DNA from: Puccinellia tenuiflora
Taxonomy: Eukaryota; Streptophyta; Magnoliopsida; Poales; Poaceae
Length of the DNA stretch: 64,000 bases
Direction: 5' to 3'
Assembly: GCA_012064385.1 (NCBI GenBank)
Contig: QRDG01000944.1
Location: 178,226-242,225 of the forward strand
In this document: positions 1 to 11,017 of the stretch, one piece after another
How the letters are laid out: each line of letters starts with the position of its first letter
Numbering within the stretch: the first letter of the stretch is position 1
Notes under the pieces: model-generated
Database searches by the model: none
The model's input: the letters and a program-made list of their open reading frames with translations, nothing else
What the model was told of the DNA's origin: nothing
Program-made: the position numbers and the translations under genes

Positions 1-466
1 GAAATCATTCAGTTCATCGACCGAATACAAATCAAACGGTTTCACCTGCATACGCCCTACGGTGCATTTGATATGCGGGCACTCTCTAGCCACAGTAGGG
101 TTGTATGCAGGTGATACCGTGTGTTTTGTTCTATCTAGAAATCCTTCAGTTCATCGACCGAATACGGTTTGTATGCAGGTGATACCGTGTGTTTTGTATA
201 CGAACTTCTCACCAGTTTTTGTTGCAGTAGAAAGAGTGTAATGCATTTGACAACACTCACACATAAAAAGGTTTTTAGAACACTCATACATAAATTGTTT
301 TATATATTATTACACTCATACTTAGATCATGATCGCTTCTTCGGCCGTAACCATGGAGTTTATTCATTATGTAACGGGATGCTTGGGTCAGTTTTTACTG
401 TGAAGGGCGGAATTTCATCAAACTTATTATAGTATGCTGACATGTCTATCTTGTCCTAGACTCCCA
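1..466. repeat. Subterminal-type direct and inverted repeats flanking the CACTA remnant
   Basis: Two direct repeats are visible. A 28-bp motif (cagttcatcgaccgaatac core) occurs at 1-28 and 138-165. A motif built on gtatgcaggtgatacc occurs at 101-129 and 169-197, with an inverted relative at about 40-58. CACTA transposons carry clustered short direct and inverted motifs inside their ends, bound by the TnpA-type protein. The position just past the 3' end of the transposase coding region fits that. I see no terminal CACTA inverted repeat, so the true end lies outside the window or is lost. From 200 to 466 I see only AT-rich DNA without a gene. Confidence 0.45.
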
Positions 467-2864
467 CTATGTTTTTTTTCCTGAAAGAACTATGTGATGC
501 TTTGGTTCATCGTGTGATGTATTTTTTTCCTTATCTTTTCTTTTTTTCGGTCTGGAGCTCATGTCCTTCACATAGAAAACCTGAGCCACATCATTGGCTA
601 GGACGAATGGTTCGTCTCTATACGCAAGATTCTTGAGATCCACTGTTGTCATTCCGTACAGCTGGTCTACCTTTACCCCTTCTCCATTCATGTTGACCCA
701 ACTGCACCGAAACAAAGGGACCTTAAAAGTAGGTCCATAGTCAAGTTCCCATATATCCTCTATGTAACCATAGTATGTGTCTTTTTGTCCATTCTCGTCT
801 GTTGCATCAAAACGAACACCACTGTTTTGGTTGGTACTCTTTTTATCTTGGGCGATCGTGTAAAATGTATTCCCATTTATCTCGTACCCTTGGAAAGTCA
901 ATACAGTCGAAGATGGTGACACGGCCAATAAGTAGAGTTGATCTCCAACATCGGTGTCATTCATGAGATGTAATCGTAACCAACTGCCGAAAGTCTCCAT
1001 GTGTTTTTGTTTAATCCAGGAGTCAGGCTTCCCTGGGTTTTTGGAGCGTACACTATTCTTGTGTACCTCGATACACGGAGCCACGAAGGTGGAACTCTGT
1101 AGAACTGTGTAGTGTGCTTGAGTGAAAGAATGCCCGTCCCTACATATAATTGCTTTCTTTCCTAGCGTGCCTTTTCCACTAAGTCTCCCCTCATGCCGCG
1201 ATTCAGAAAGACCAATCGACTTAATGTCGGGAATAAAGTCAACACAAAACTCAATGACCTCCTCTATTCCATAGCCTTTGGAGATGCTTCCTTCTGGCCT
1301 AGCACGGTTATGAACATATTTCTTCAAGACTCCCATGAACCTCTTGAAGGGGAACATATTGTGTAGAAATACAGGACCGAGAATTGCAATCTCATCGACT
1401 AGGTGAACCAGGAGATGCGTCATAATATTGAAAAATTATGGGGGGAACACCAACTCAAAACTAACAAGACATTGGACCACATCCTTCTGTAACCTTGTCA
1501 GACTTTCTTGATCGATTACCTTCTGAGATATTGCATTGAGAAATGCACATAGCTTCACAATAGGTACTCGAACATTTTCCGATAGAAGCCCCCTCAATGC
1601 AATCGGAAGCAACTGCGTCATAATCACGTGGCAATCATGAGACTTCAGGTTTTGGAATTTTTTATCTGCCATATTTATTATTCCCTTTATATTTGACGAG
1701 AAGCCAGCCGGGACCTTGATACTGCTCAGGCATTCAAAAAATATTTCCTTCTCTGCTTTCATAAGAGCGTAGCTGCTTAAGTAATGACGTCCTTTATCCG
1801 TATGCTTGTTGTTTGGGTCTTTCATACGCTGCTGGTCCTCCCGTGCTTCCGGTGTATCTTTTGCCTTCCCATACATGCCGAGGAAGCCTAGCAGGTTCAC
1901 GCAAAGATTCTTTGTCATGTGCATCACGTCGATTGAAGACCGGACCTCTAGGACTTTTCAATAGGGTAGCTCCCAAAATATAGATTTCTTCTTCCACATG
2001 GGCACGTGTCCGGTAGCGACGTCTTTCGGAACAGATTGACCGCCAGTACGCTTTCCAAATATTACTTCTATGTCCTTGACCATACCAAATATAGCATCAC
2101 CATCAGGGAGGTTAGGCTTCTTCCGGTGATCTGCCTCACTTTTGAAATGCTTGCCTTTCTTTCTTACGGGATGATTGGCTGGAAGAAATTGACGACACCC
2201 CAGGTACATGACCTTCTTACATTTTTCCAAATATGTACCTTTAGTCTTATCTAAACAGTGCGAGCATGCATTGTATCCCTTGTTTGACTGTCCTGAAATG
2301 TTACTAAGAGCAGGCCAATCATTGATGGTTACGAAAAACAACGCTCGTAGGTCAAATTCCATCTGTTTGTGCTCATCCCACACACGTACACCTGGTATGG
2401 CCCACAACTGCAAAAGTTCATCAACCAGTGGCCTTAGGTACACATCAATGTCGTTGCCGGGTTGCTTCGGGCCTTGGATGAGAACTGGCATCATAATGAA
2501 CTTCCGCTTCATGCACAACCAAGGAGGAAGGTTGTAGATACATAGAGTCACGGGGCCAGGTGCTGTGACTGCAGCTCTGCTCCCCAAAAGGATTCATACC
2601 GCCTGTACTTAGACCAAACCATAAGTTCCTTGCGTCACCTGCAAAGTCCGAGAACTCTCTTTCAATTTTTCTCCACTGCGACCCATCGGCGGGGTGTCTC
2701 AACTTCCCGTCTTTCTTACGCTCTTCTTTGTGCCATCGCAACAACCTGGCATGCTCTTTGTTTCTGAACAGACGTTTCAACCGTGGTATTATAGGAGCAT
2801 ACCACATAACCTTAGCAGGAATCCTCTTCCTGGGGGGCTCGTCATCGCCCTCAACATCACCAGG
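467..2864 (-). pseudogene. CACTA (En/Spm) TNP2-type transposase, C-terminal two thirds, decayed
   Basis: This is the DNA-cutting transposase of a CACTA element. Read right to left, 2864-2590 gives a stretch beginning DPGDVEGDDEPPRKR and then the WFGLSTGGMNPFG region. 2587-1958 holds the TNP2 core (GNDIDVYLRPLVDELLQLW; a CX2C pair in the ACSHCLDK region). 1927-1436 and 1423-467 hold the C-terminal domains (MTHLLVHLVDEIAILGPV, and FRCSWVNMNGEGV with the DLKNLAYRDEPFVLA block), which resemble DUF4218 and DUF4216. It is broken by a frameshift near 2588, by an in-frame TGA just after WELPY at about 1958 where the family has Trp, and by a stop at 1436. Its N-terminal part continues at 16719-17394 beyond the inserted copia element. 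Family assignment is confident; activity is excluded. Confidence 0.88.
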
Positions 2865-2869
2865 GTCAT
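2865..2869. repeat. Left target-site duplication GTCAT of the copia element
   Basis: GTCAT directly precedes the first LTR base (TGAAAGG) and recurs directly after the last base of the second LTR (16714-16718). A 5-bp duplication is what copia integrases make. It proves that one insertion split the CACTA transposase. Confidence 0.95.
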
Positions 2870-3025
2870 TGAAAGGACATTGTCCGTTAATCTTGTTTTT
2901 ACGTTTGATCACAACACTTGGAAGTATTTAACATACTCGTTAGTATCCACAGGAAATATGTCTATCTATGCAAAAAGGAAGAAATGCCATTGTCGGAAAT
3001 TGAACAGGAAGAAATGCAGTTTCAG

Positions 3026-3297
3026 CAGGCAGGCCGGCCCCAGACCGGCCTAGGCCGGGCTCCAGGCCGGGCGGCTCTGGTGGGTGGCCAGCCCCCAGGC
3101 CGGCCTAGGCCGGGCTCCAGGCCGGGCGTGTCTGGTGGGTGGCCAGCCCCCAGGCCGGGCGGCTCTGGTGGGTGGCCGGCCCCCAGGCCGGCCTAGGCCG
3201 GGCTCCAGGCCGGACGGCTCGGGTGGGTGACCGGCCCCCAGGCCGGTCCACAGGCCGGTGGTTCAGTTTGCTCCCGTGGCCGGCCCACAGACCGGGC
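3026..3297. repeat. GC-rich GGCCGG minisatellite in the 5' LTR
   Basis: An imperfect array of units built on GGCCGGCCTAGGCCGGGC and CAGGCCGG, separated by a ctctggtgggtggcc spacer. Many units are self-complementary (GGCCTAGGCC, GGCCGGCC). The array ends about 45 bp before the TATA box. The equivalent in the 3' LTR (about 15524-15878) is longer, so the array changes length faster than the rest of the LTR. Open reading frames on both strands here are products of the repeat and not genes. Confidence 0.85.
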
Positions 3298-3342
3298 ATC
3301 CTGGACAGTGACAAGTTCAAACGGCTCAATTTCGGGGAGGGG

Positions 3343-3350
3343 TATTTATA
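3343..3350 (+). promoter_or_regulatory. LTR TATA box
   Basis: TATTTATA inside gaggggtatttatacccc, directly downstream of the GC-rich array. The same box is at about 15918-15930 in the 3' LTR. It would set transcription start for the element, with the U3/R border shortly downstream. Confidence 0.65.
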
Positions 3351-4138
3351 CCCCTCCATCTACCTCGAGACAACTACCACGACCAAAAGAAGAACACCTC
3401 CATTGTTTGAAAGCTTCAAATCGATAGATCTCCGTCTCTAGCCACTCAATCACTTAATCCTTTGAGGTTTAGAGAGAGGAGACCTAGATCTACACTTCAA
3501 CCAAACCAATTAGATTTTCCCCCTTGATTTGTGAGAGGGGGCTTGCTACTCTTGGTGTTCATTGGAACTCTAAGAGGTTGTGGTCCTTCGGAGCTTTGAG
3601 AGCTTCGGAGACATTGCCGGGAGCCACCAATTAAGTTGTGGTGTGTGCCCCGGTCTTGAGCATCAAGTCTTGGCGGCTCGGTGCATTTGGTGAAGACCCT
3701 CCAACTTGTGGAGTGAGCTTCATCCTTGTAAAGGTTCTAATTGTCAACCTCAACGACAACATAGTGACAAGTGTCTCGCCACATTGGTGGTAAGACACAT
3801 CGGAGATACGGTGTGCCATATCAAGGCTACACGGTGTTTCACTTTGGTGAACACCGCGCCGCTCCAACGGAGATTAGCTTCCATTGGAAGTGAACTTCGG
3901 GATAAATCTCCGCGTCACTTTGTTGGTTATCTCTCAACTCATCTTTACTTGTTGCCTCTAGCTTACTATATTATATATCATGTGCTAGTATTCTTTTGCT
4001 CAACATATAGGGTGGTTCATCTAGTTGCATAATCTAGATAACTTATATTTGAGCAATGTCAATTTAAAACGAAAAAGAAGTAAAATTTGTAGTTAACCTA
4101 TTCACCCCCCCTCTAGTTAACCTCATCGATCCTTTCAA

Positions 4139-4151
4139 TTGGTATCAGAGC
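4139..4151 (+). other. Primer-binding site for initiator Met-tRNA
   Basis: TTGGTATCAGAGC begins two bases after the end of the 5' LTR. TGGTATCAGAGC is complementary to the 3' end of plant initiator tRNA-Met, the usual primer of plant copia elements. The same site is found at the copia element 52142-63091. Confidence 0.9.
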
Positions 4152-4191
4152 CTCGTCTCTTTATTAAAGGCCTCACCGCCTAAAGAGGAGG

Positions 4192-7100
4192 ATGGGGGAT
4201 CCCACTCCCATGGAATTGCTTCAAAAGCAAGTCGAGTCCATGGGGGAAAGATCCGATAAGAGGATGGATAGGATAGAGGAACTACTAAGTAAACTTGCCT
4301 CTACATCTAGTAATGCAAATAAAACTCCCTCTCTAGATGAAGATGGTAATCCCATAACCCCTTCTAAAGAAGGTGAAGAACACTCATCGAAAAATGAAAA
4401 CCCAAATCAATTTGGACATGTTTACAACATTGCTCCTAATGTTCAACACCCACATGTGAACAACCTTGGTAACCCACCTTTAGTAGATAGGACCCGTTTT
4501 ACTAATTGGAAAGCTTCCATGAAGTCTTATGTGTGTAGCTCTTCAATGCAAATATGGAGAATCATTGAGAGGGGATACTATCCTAAGGATGTCAACAATT
4601 TGACCTCAAGTGAGATCATTGATGAACAACTCAATGCACATGCTATGCACATGCTCGAGAAGGCAATGGTCAATGAAGGTGTTGAGCACATCCGGTCTCT
4701 CCCAAATGCCAAAGAAGCTTGGGATTATCTACTTGCCATGTATGATGGAAATGTGAGCATGCAACGCTCAAAGAAATCACTTCTTCAACGGCAAGTAGAT
4801 CATTTCATCATGAAGGATGGAGAGCTTCCGGAAGATGTATATCGAAGACTCAAGGCTCTTGTAGTGGACATGATTGATGCGGGATTCAAGGATTGTGATA
4901 ATGATTGGTTCAAGGGAAAATTCCTTCAAACCTTGATTCCATACAATGAGAACATGGTGATGAATGTTCAATCAAGAGCGGACTATATGGATCTAACTCC
5001 CAATGATGTATTGGGTACCTTTGTCACCATGAATATGATGAAGAAATCCTCGGAGGATGTTGTATCTCGTATGAATGGAATGAAAAGAGTATCGCTTGCT
5101 TTGAAGGCAACATCTCATAATGAGGAAGAATCTAGTGATGAAGGTGCATCCACCTATGTTCCCTCCGAGAAGGAGAAGAGGGTGTCACACAATGAATGTT
5201 TGGCTCTTGCCAACCATAATTGGTGGAAGAAAGGGGACTTTAGATCAAATGCAACGAAGAACAAGGGTAGAGAAGGCTCAAGTATGAAGAGAGCAAGAAC
5301 TTGCTTCAATTGTGGAGATAGTGAGCACTTCGTTGCGGATTGCCCTTACAAGAGTAGAATCGAGAATGGAGGAAAACTCATCAAGAAAACCAACTTTGTT
5401 CCCAAGAACAAGAACTTCATGAAGAAGGCACCTCAAAGGGCAATTGTGACTAATGAGCAAGAATACATATCCGGAGGTGAAGAAAGTGAAGATGAAGGAG
5501 GCCAAGTCGGCATGGCGGCCATGGCAATTGGGGTTATTCCTCCTTCTTTGGATTCTCTCTTTTCAACTCCGAATGACAAGAAAGGTCCCACCAAACACAA
5601 GTGCCTTGTGGCCAAGGGTACATTCACAAAGGTATGTGCTTCCGGAGGATCATCATGGCTCATTGATAGCGGTTGCTCCGCACATATGACCGGAAGCAAA
5701 GAAGTGTTAAGTGACTTAATGTATCAACTTCTCAAAGTGTCTCACGTCACGATTGGTGATGGTTCCGAACTCAAGGTATTGGGACATGGCAAGGTGGTCA
5801 TTTCTCCGGATACATCCATTGAGAAAGTCCTCCTTGTTGAATCCCTTGGTTATAATTTACTTTCCGTTTTGCAACTTTGCGAGTGCAATTTTACTATTGT
5901 CTTTGGACGGTATCATGTGCTTATCCTTCACACCATTTCTCTTAAAGTAGCCTTTGTTGGATTTGTGGAAAACCGTATGTATGTAGTGGATTTCTCGAAA
6001 GAAACTACACATATTGCCACAAGTCTAATGGCTAAATCCGACGTGGGTTGGCTTTGGCACCGCCGGTTGGGCCACGTCGGTATGAGAAATTTGCAAACAC
6101 TTGTGAAGGGTGAGCATGTGGAAGGACTAACAAAAGTGAATTTTTCCAAAGATCGTCCTTGTAGCTCTTGTGTTGCCGGAAAGATGCATGAGAAGAATCA
6201 TCCCAAAGTGACAACAATCAATACAACGAGGCCTTTCCAACTCATTCATATGGATCTGTTTGGGCCTCCTACTTATGATAGCCTTGGTGGTAAGAAATAT
6301 TGCTTGGTGATTGTTGATGATTATACAAGATACACTTGGACTTTCTATATCAAGAAGAAGAGTGAAACTCAAAAGGAATTCATTGATTGGGCTACTCAAG
6401 TACAACGCCAATATGATACAACCATCTTGGCCATAAGAAGTGACAATGGAACCGAGTTCAAGAATTACACCATGGATGAATTCTTGAGTGATGAGGGTAT
6501 TAAACACCAATATTCCGCTGCTTATACCCCTCAACAAAATGGAGTTGCGGAAAGAAAGAACCGTACACTTATTGATATGGCAAGGACTATGATGGCCGAA
6601 TTCAAGTCTCCATATAACTTTTGGGCAGAAGCCATCAACACCGCTTGTCATCTATCCAACCGGCTCTATCTCCGTCCGTTCACTAAGAAGACCCCTTATG
6701 AACTACTTGGTGGTAAAAAGCCCAACCTCTCTTATATTAAAGTTTTTGGTTGCAAATGTCAAGTTTACATTAAAGGTTCTAAATTGCCTAAGTTTGGGCC
6801 TAGAACTTTTGAAGGCATATTTGTTGGTTACGCCAAGGAATCCCACACTTATAGAGTCTACAACATATCCACCGGATGTGTTGAAGAATCTATGAATGTG
6901 GTGTTTCATGAGGATAATGGCTCCCAAGTGGGGAAAATTGATCTTGATGATGTAGGTGATGAGCCCTCCTCCATTGCCATAGGAAGAATGGGTATAGGTC
7001 CTCTTATACCCGTTGAGGAACCCCTTGTGGCAACAGGGGTGGACTCAAGCTCGACGCAAGTTGAGCCCTCTACATCAACCATCGATCAAACGGCAAACCA

Positions 7101-7586
7101 AGAACAAGCTCAAGATCTACAAAATGATACCAACCATCAAGATAATGATCAAGATCCACCCAATGATAATGGTGGTCAAGATTTTGGTGATTCCTCGCCA
7201 AGAACTCCAACCCACTCTCGGATCAATCATTATCAAGATGAAGGTGATGATGAAGATGTACCTCCAAATGAGAGACCCTCAGATGCCCTTGCTCGCCGAA
7301 TGGCTAGCAAGGCTGTGGCGTTACATAAAAAATCTCTCTATCAGAAGAACATCATTGGTGGCCTTGGAAGGAGTGTGTCCACTCGGAGGCAACTACTATT
7401 ATTTTGTGGGATTCACGCCCATATATCTCATATTGAACCCACCAAGGTGTATGAAGCTCTTGAGGATGAAGACTGGGTCCATGCTATGCATGAAGAGCTC
7501 CATAGTTTTGAGAGAAACAAAGTATGGTCCTTAGTGGAAAGACCCAAGAACCATAATGTCATTGGAACCAAATGGATGTTCAAGAA
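4192..7586 (+). pseudogene. Copia gag-protease-integrase-RT polyprotein, 5' part, cut by an insertion
   Basis: One long frame from ATG 4192, 55 bp past the LTR. It encodes Gag, then a zinc knuckle CX2CX4HX4C (residues 371-384, CFNCGDSEHFVADC), and a protease with LIDSGCSAHMTG (Asp 492). The integrase zinc domain starts WHRRLGH (His 623), and its catalytic core has Asp 688 (HMDLFGP), Asp 751 (SDNGTEF) and Glu 787 (GVAERKNR); the last two are 35 residues apart, as in active integrases. After an acidic, low-complexity linker (about 940-1040) the RT domain begins and reaches GTKWMFK, where inserted DNA starts at 7587. The frame then runs into foreign sequence and stops at 7608. Every residue expected for Gag, protease and integrase is present, so this part could still give virion protein and integrase. 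RT continues at 11018. Confidence 0.88.
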
Positions 7587-10500
7587 TGTAACAGCCCTAG
7601 CTTGGTAATGGAAAATACGAAGAATTTTTCCACTTTTGCATTCTTGTTTGCATCATGGCATATCTTTAAATTGCTTGTGTTAACAAACCACAATTGGAAA
7701 ACATTGTTAAAAGGGAAGCCCAACCTTCCCCAAACTCTAAACTTTGAAATGCAAGCTTGGTACAACCCTTAACATGACAGGTGACCTTATGGTTCAACAA
7801 GTTTCCCCAAGCTCACTCATTTGCAAAGGAACCAAATGGTTGGCCTCAAATGTGTTTCCAACTTCGAACTCAAATTGTGGTTCTTAGCCTTGGTTATTGG
7901 TAAGCCCTGTCATGATGCTCAAAGGCCCAAGTAAATGTATGTGGAGCTAGTTTATCTTGCGGAGTTGTTCCCAGAATTTTTGTATATTTTCTGGAAATCG
8001 TTTTGCTGCCATTTTAGACTAGCCTTATCTGTTTTGTTTTGGTTCACCGGAACTACCGGTCCGCCGACCGGAAGTACCGGGTCGCCGTCGTCCCTGTGGC
8101 GACAGTGGCGCGCACTGTCGCCATGCCATGCCGCCCGCACCTGCTCCCCGCATGCTGCAGTGCCCCCTAGGGTTAAGTGAACCCCTGCGGGCCTCACCTG
8201 CTCCCCTTCTCTCTCCCCTACCTTTCCCTTCCCCGTTTTCCGGATCGAGACGACCCTAGCGAGCTCCCCTCGACCGACGCCGTCCCGCCGCCGTTCGCCG
8301 AGCCTCGCCGCCGATTGAAGCACCGGAGAGCAGATCGAAGACGAGCAAAAGCTCCGCCGCGACGCCCTCTTCCTCTCCGCCGAAGGAATCGGCCGGAGCC
8401 GCCCGGAGTCACCGCCGTTGCCTCCGTTCTTCCCCACCTCCGTCCGCCGCCGTCCGAGCACGCCCCGTCGCCGGCTGACTTCCCCGCGCCTCCCCGTCCA
8501 CCGATTCGTGATCCTGGTGAGCACGCGGTCCTCCTGAGCCTCCTAGCTTGCCTCCTCCCCCTCCCTGTCGCCGTCTCACCGTAGTGCACCTCGCACTAGC
8601 CGCCGGTCGCCGTAATGCCGTCGCTCCGGCGACCCATTTTGGGCGGCGCCGCCACCGATTGGTCGCCCTAGTCGAGGTGCGACTAGCGCACGCACCTGCA
8701 CACCCTCACGCGCACCAAATCGACGCGCCCGTGGTCGACACGCGCATGCTCACCGCGCGCGTTCCCGCCGTCGCCGTGTTCAGTTTCACGACCGGAAGTA
8801 GTGTAGTTCCGGTAAACCGGAAGTAGCAGCGGTAGTACCGCTAACCCCAAATTTCGGTACTGGACCTTTCTGTTAAAAAAAAACGGAAGTAGAACCGGAA
8901 GTAGCCTCGGTAGTACCGCCAAACCGGAACTACCGGGCACTTCACCGGAAGTACCGGTTAACCCTCTTTTTCGGTACTGGACTTCTGCGTTTTTGGAACG
9001 GAAGTACCCACGGAAGTACCGGCAAACCGGAACTACCGGTCCACTTACCGGAAGTTCCGGCAGTCTGTGTTAACTTTTGAATGTTTCGTAACTTAATAAG
9101 TGTTAAGCCAAATCTTGTGAATGTTATATCAAATTGACCAGCACTTCAAATGCTATCCAACTATGATAATATAATATCATGATCACAAATACTTGATTTG
9201 ATGTTCTTAATAAATGGACAAAAGGGTTCAAATTCCAATAACTACTTATTTTGCTATTTAATCATCGGTACTCCGAAATTTACCAATAAAATACCAAAAT
9301 GATCGGAACGACAAACCCTATCCATTCTTGTCATGTTCATGCATATTTGAGCCACCTCTCTAATAATTTGATAATTTATAAGATTGTGGTCACTAAGATA
9401 AATATGGGGTTGATCCCAAATAATTTTACTAATTATTTGGCTCCCCATTTAATTATGCTTTTAATTTATTTAATAATATCCTTGCATCAATTTGACATGT
9501 CATCATGTGATTGAGCATTGCACTTTGTATTCTTGTGATTTATGTGTGCTTTGTATTTTCTTTTGGGTATCGATAGATTCCGGAGTCGAGGGTCTCTCTA
9601 CTTACCCCGACGATCAATACTTCACGCCCGGGCAGCAAGGCAAGAGATAACCTAACCTTCTTGGCATCTAGCATCCTATGTTTTGATCAAATTATTTTAT
9701 CCACCATAATATTGCATGCGGTTCAAAGGTCTCTTTCGGTAAATATATAGAATCCTACGAATGCATGTCTCTTCCCCGAGCCAATCACATGTATCCCTAC
9801 CTATGAACCCTAGTGTTGATGTGTTGGCCGGATACGAATTATAATTTTGGTTACATGCTTAGCCATGCTTAGACATGCTTAGTTGCAATACTGGTTATGT
9901 CCGTTGTTGAATTCCATAATTGTTGATGTTAATGGAACGATTCGGGCATGGTGGATATGTGTGGTGCTTAATTAAAATGCTAAGTAGGCTTGGGTGAGTT
10001 GCCATCGGGGATGGTGTTTTGCCTCACTCTTGCCCCTAGGTGCGAGTTCCTGTCTTCGGAACCAAGGTTTGAGCGTGCTGCCATTGGTGGGTGTATGGGC
10101 GCCTTACTGACTGAATAACTTGTGCGGGCGTATCCAAGGGTCCTCTAGTTCGGTTTTCCATTTGCGTGTGAGTGGAAAAGATGATATTGATGAGGATTTG
10201 TGTTCAGGACGTGGCGATGGGGCAGGGGCTGAGGCTGGGTAAACTTGCCCTGTGGCCACTGATGACTCTTGGATAGTCTCACGCGAGGTAAAGGTCTAAC
10301 CGTGCCTGCTTGCCGGCCTTCCCCGGAAGAGGGCCAACCAGGTGAGCCGGACGGTACCAATGGAGAAGAAGCTGGGAGGTCCCTCGGGAACCTGGCGACT
10401 TCCACTTAGTACACCCCTGCAGGGTTAAATCTTTTCGAAAAGCCGTGTCCGCGGTTATGGACGCCTTGGGAATGGATTTACGGGATCATAGATAATATTA

Positions 10501-11017
10501 ACCTAATTGATATGGCAGCTAAAGGTTGCATAACCAACATGAGATAAAGGTTCATTTCCTCGAGGGTGATTCGAGGGAGTGCCTTTGGTGGAGATGAGAA
10601 ATGGTTGTGGTTACAAGTAGGTTCGCCGAGAACCGAAGAGGAAAATGTTACTCTCTTACCCCTTTATAAAAATACTCTGAGTAGACGAATGCCATGTGTC
10701 TTTTATGTTTCGGTTTATGAAAGTTAGCTTTATGCAAAAGAACTACATATACAGCCTTAGAGCCTCCGTCAGTCATTGGGCCTATATCGATAAAGATCAC
10801 CCACTCTAATGCTGCCTCATGATTTGTATTTACAAGACTCCATTGGTTGGACCATTAGGAGGGTACTCAGCGACTCAAGCTGTATGTTAGTAGGCTTGCC
10901 ATATATCTCATGAAGCCATCAAGGTGCTTGGACTTGTGAAGCTTTTTTGTGGAAGATAACATGAGAGGGTCATGTGCAGATCCATCAGTTGAACAAAGTT
11001 GGCTCGACCCTAATTTG
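7587..11017. mobile_element. 3.4-kb insertion inside the copia RT (solo-LTR-like or unclassified element)
   Basis: Starts TGTAACAGCCC directly after gttcaagaa, and the same 9 bp recur at 11018-11026 where the copia frame resumes. The body looks like a long LTR: a C-rich stretch, a CCGGAASTACCGG palindrome array, an AT-rich middle and an R/U5-like zone at about 9540-9660. I found no protein domain in it. I do not see the 5-bp duplication and CA end expected of a solo LTR, nor terminal inverted repeats of a DNA transposon. In addition, about 10830-11017 is a diverged copy of copia sequence at about 7370-7586 (both share ccatatatctcat followed by ccaYcaaggtg). The insert is therefore certain, but its class and exact right border are not. 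Confidence 0.6.
8050..9065. repeat. CCGGAASTACCGG palindrome array
   Basis: About a dozen copies of near-palindromes such as ccggaactaccggt and accggaagtaccgg. They form a small cluster at about 8050-8080 and a larger one at 8785-9065. Between them (about 8180-8780) lies a C-rich stretch that looks like a plant 5' untranslated or promoter region. No convincing protein is encoded; long frames on both strands here come from base composition. Confidence 0.7.

Larger units (their letters stand above)
2870..4137 (+). repeat. 5' LTR of the copia element (1268 bp)
   Basis: Begins TGAAAGGACATT and ends GATCCTTTCA. It matches 15364-16713 almost base for base; the 82-bp length difference lies in the GC-rich array. 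It carries the array at 3026-3297, a TATA box at 3343, and near its 3' end the block CCTATTCACCCCCCC-TCTAG, which is shared with the LTR family at 52142-63091. Confidence 0.95.

Noticed and set aside
3105..3359. Open frames on both strands in the GGCCGG arrays (also at 12881-13258 and 15308-15935)
   Set aside because: They consist of repeated RPGRPGP-like peptides from the minisatellite and change with array length.
4139..4151. tRNA-like sequence at the primer-binding sites
   Set aside because: Only the 12-13 nt complementary to a tRNA 3' end are present; there is no tRNA gene. I found no tRNA or rRNA gene in the window.
8177..8584. 135- and 190-codon frames in the C-rich island
   Set aside because: Pro/Arg-rich low-complexity products on both strands with no recognisable domain.
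7587..11017. Calling the insert a MULE because of the 9-bp direct repeat
   Set aside because: Its ends (TGTAACAGCCC and CCCTAATTTG) are not inverted repeats of each other and no MULE transposase is present.
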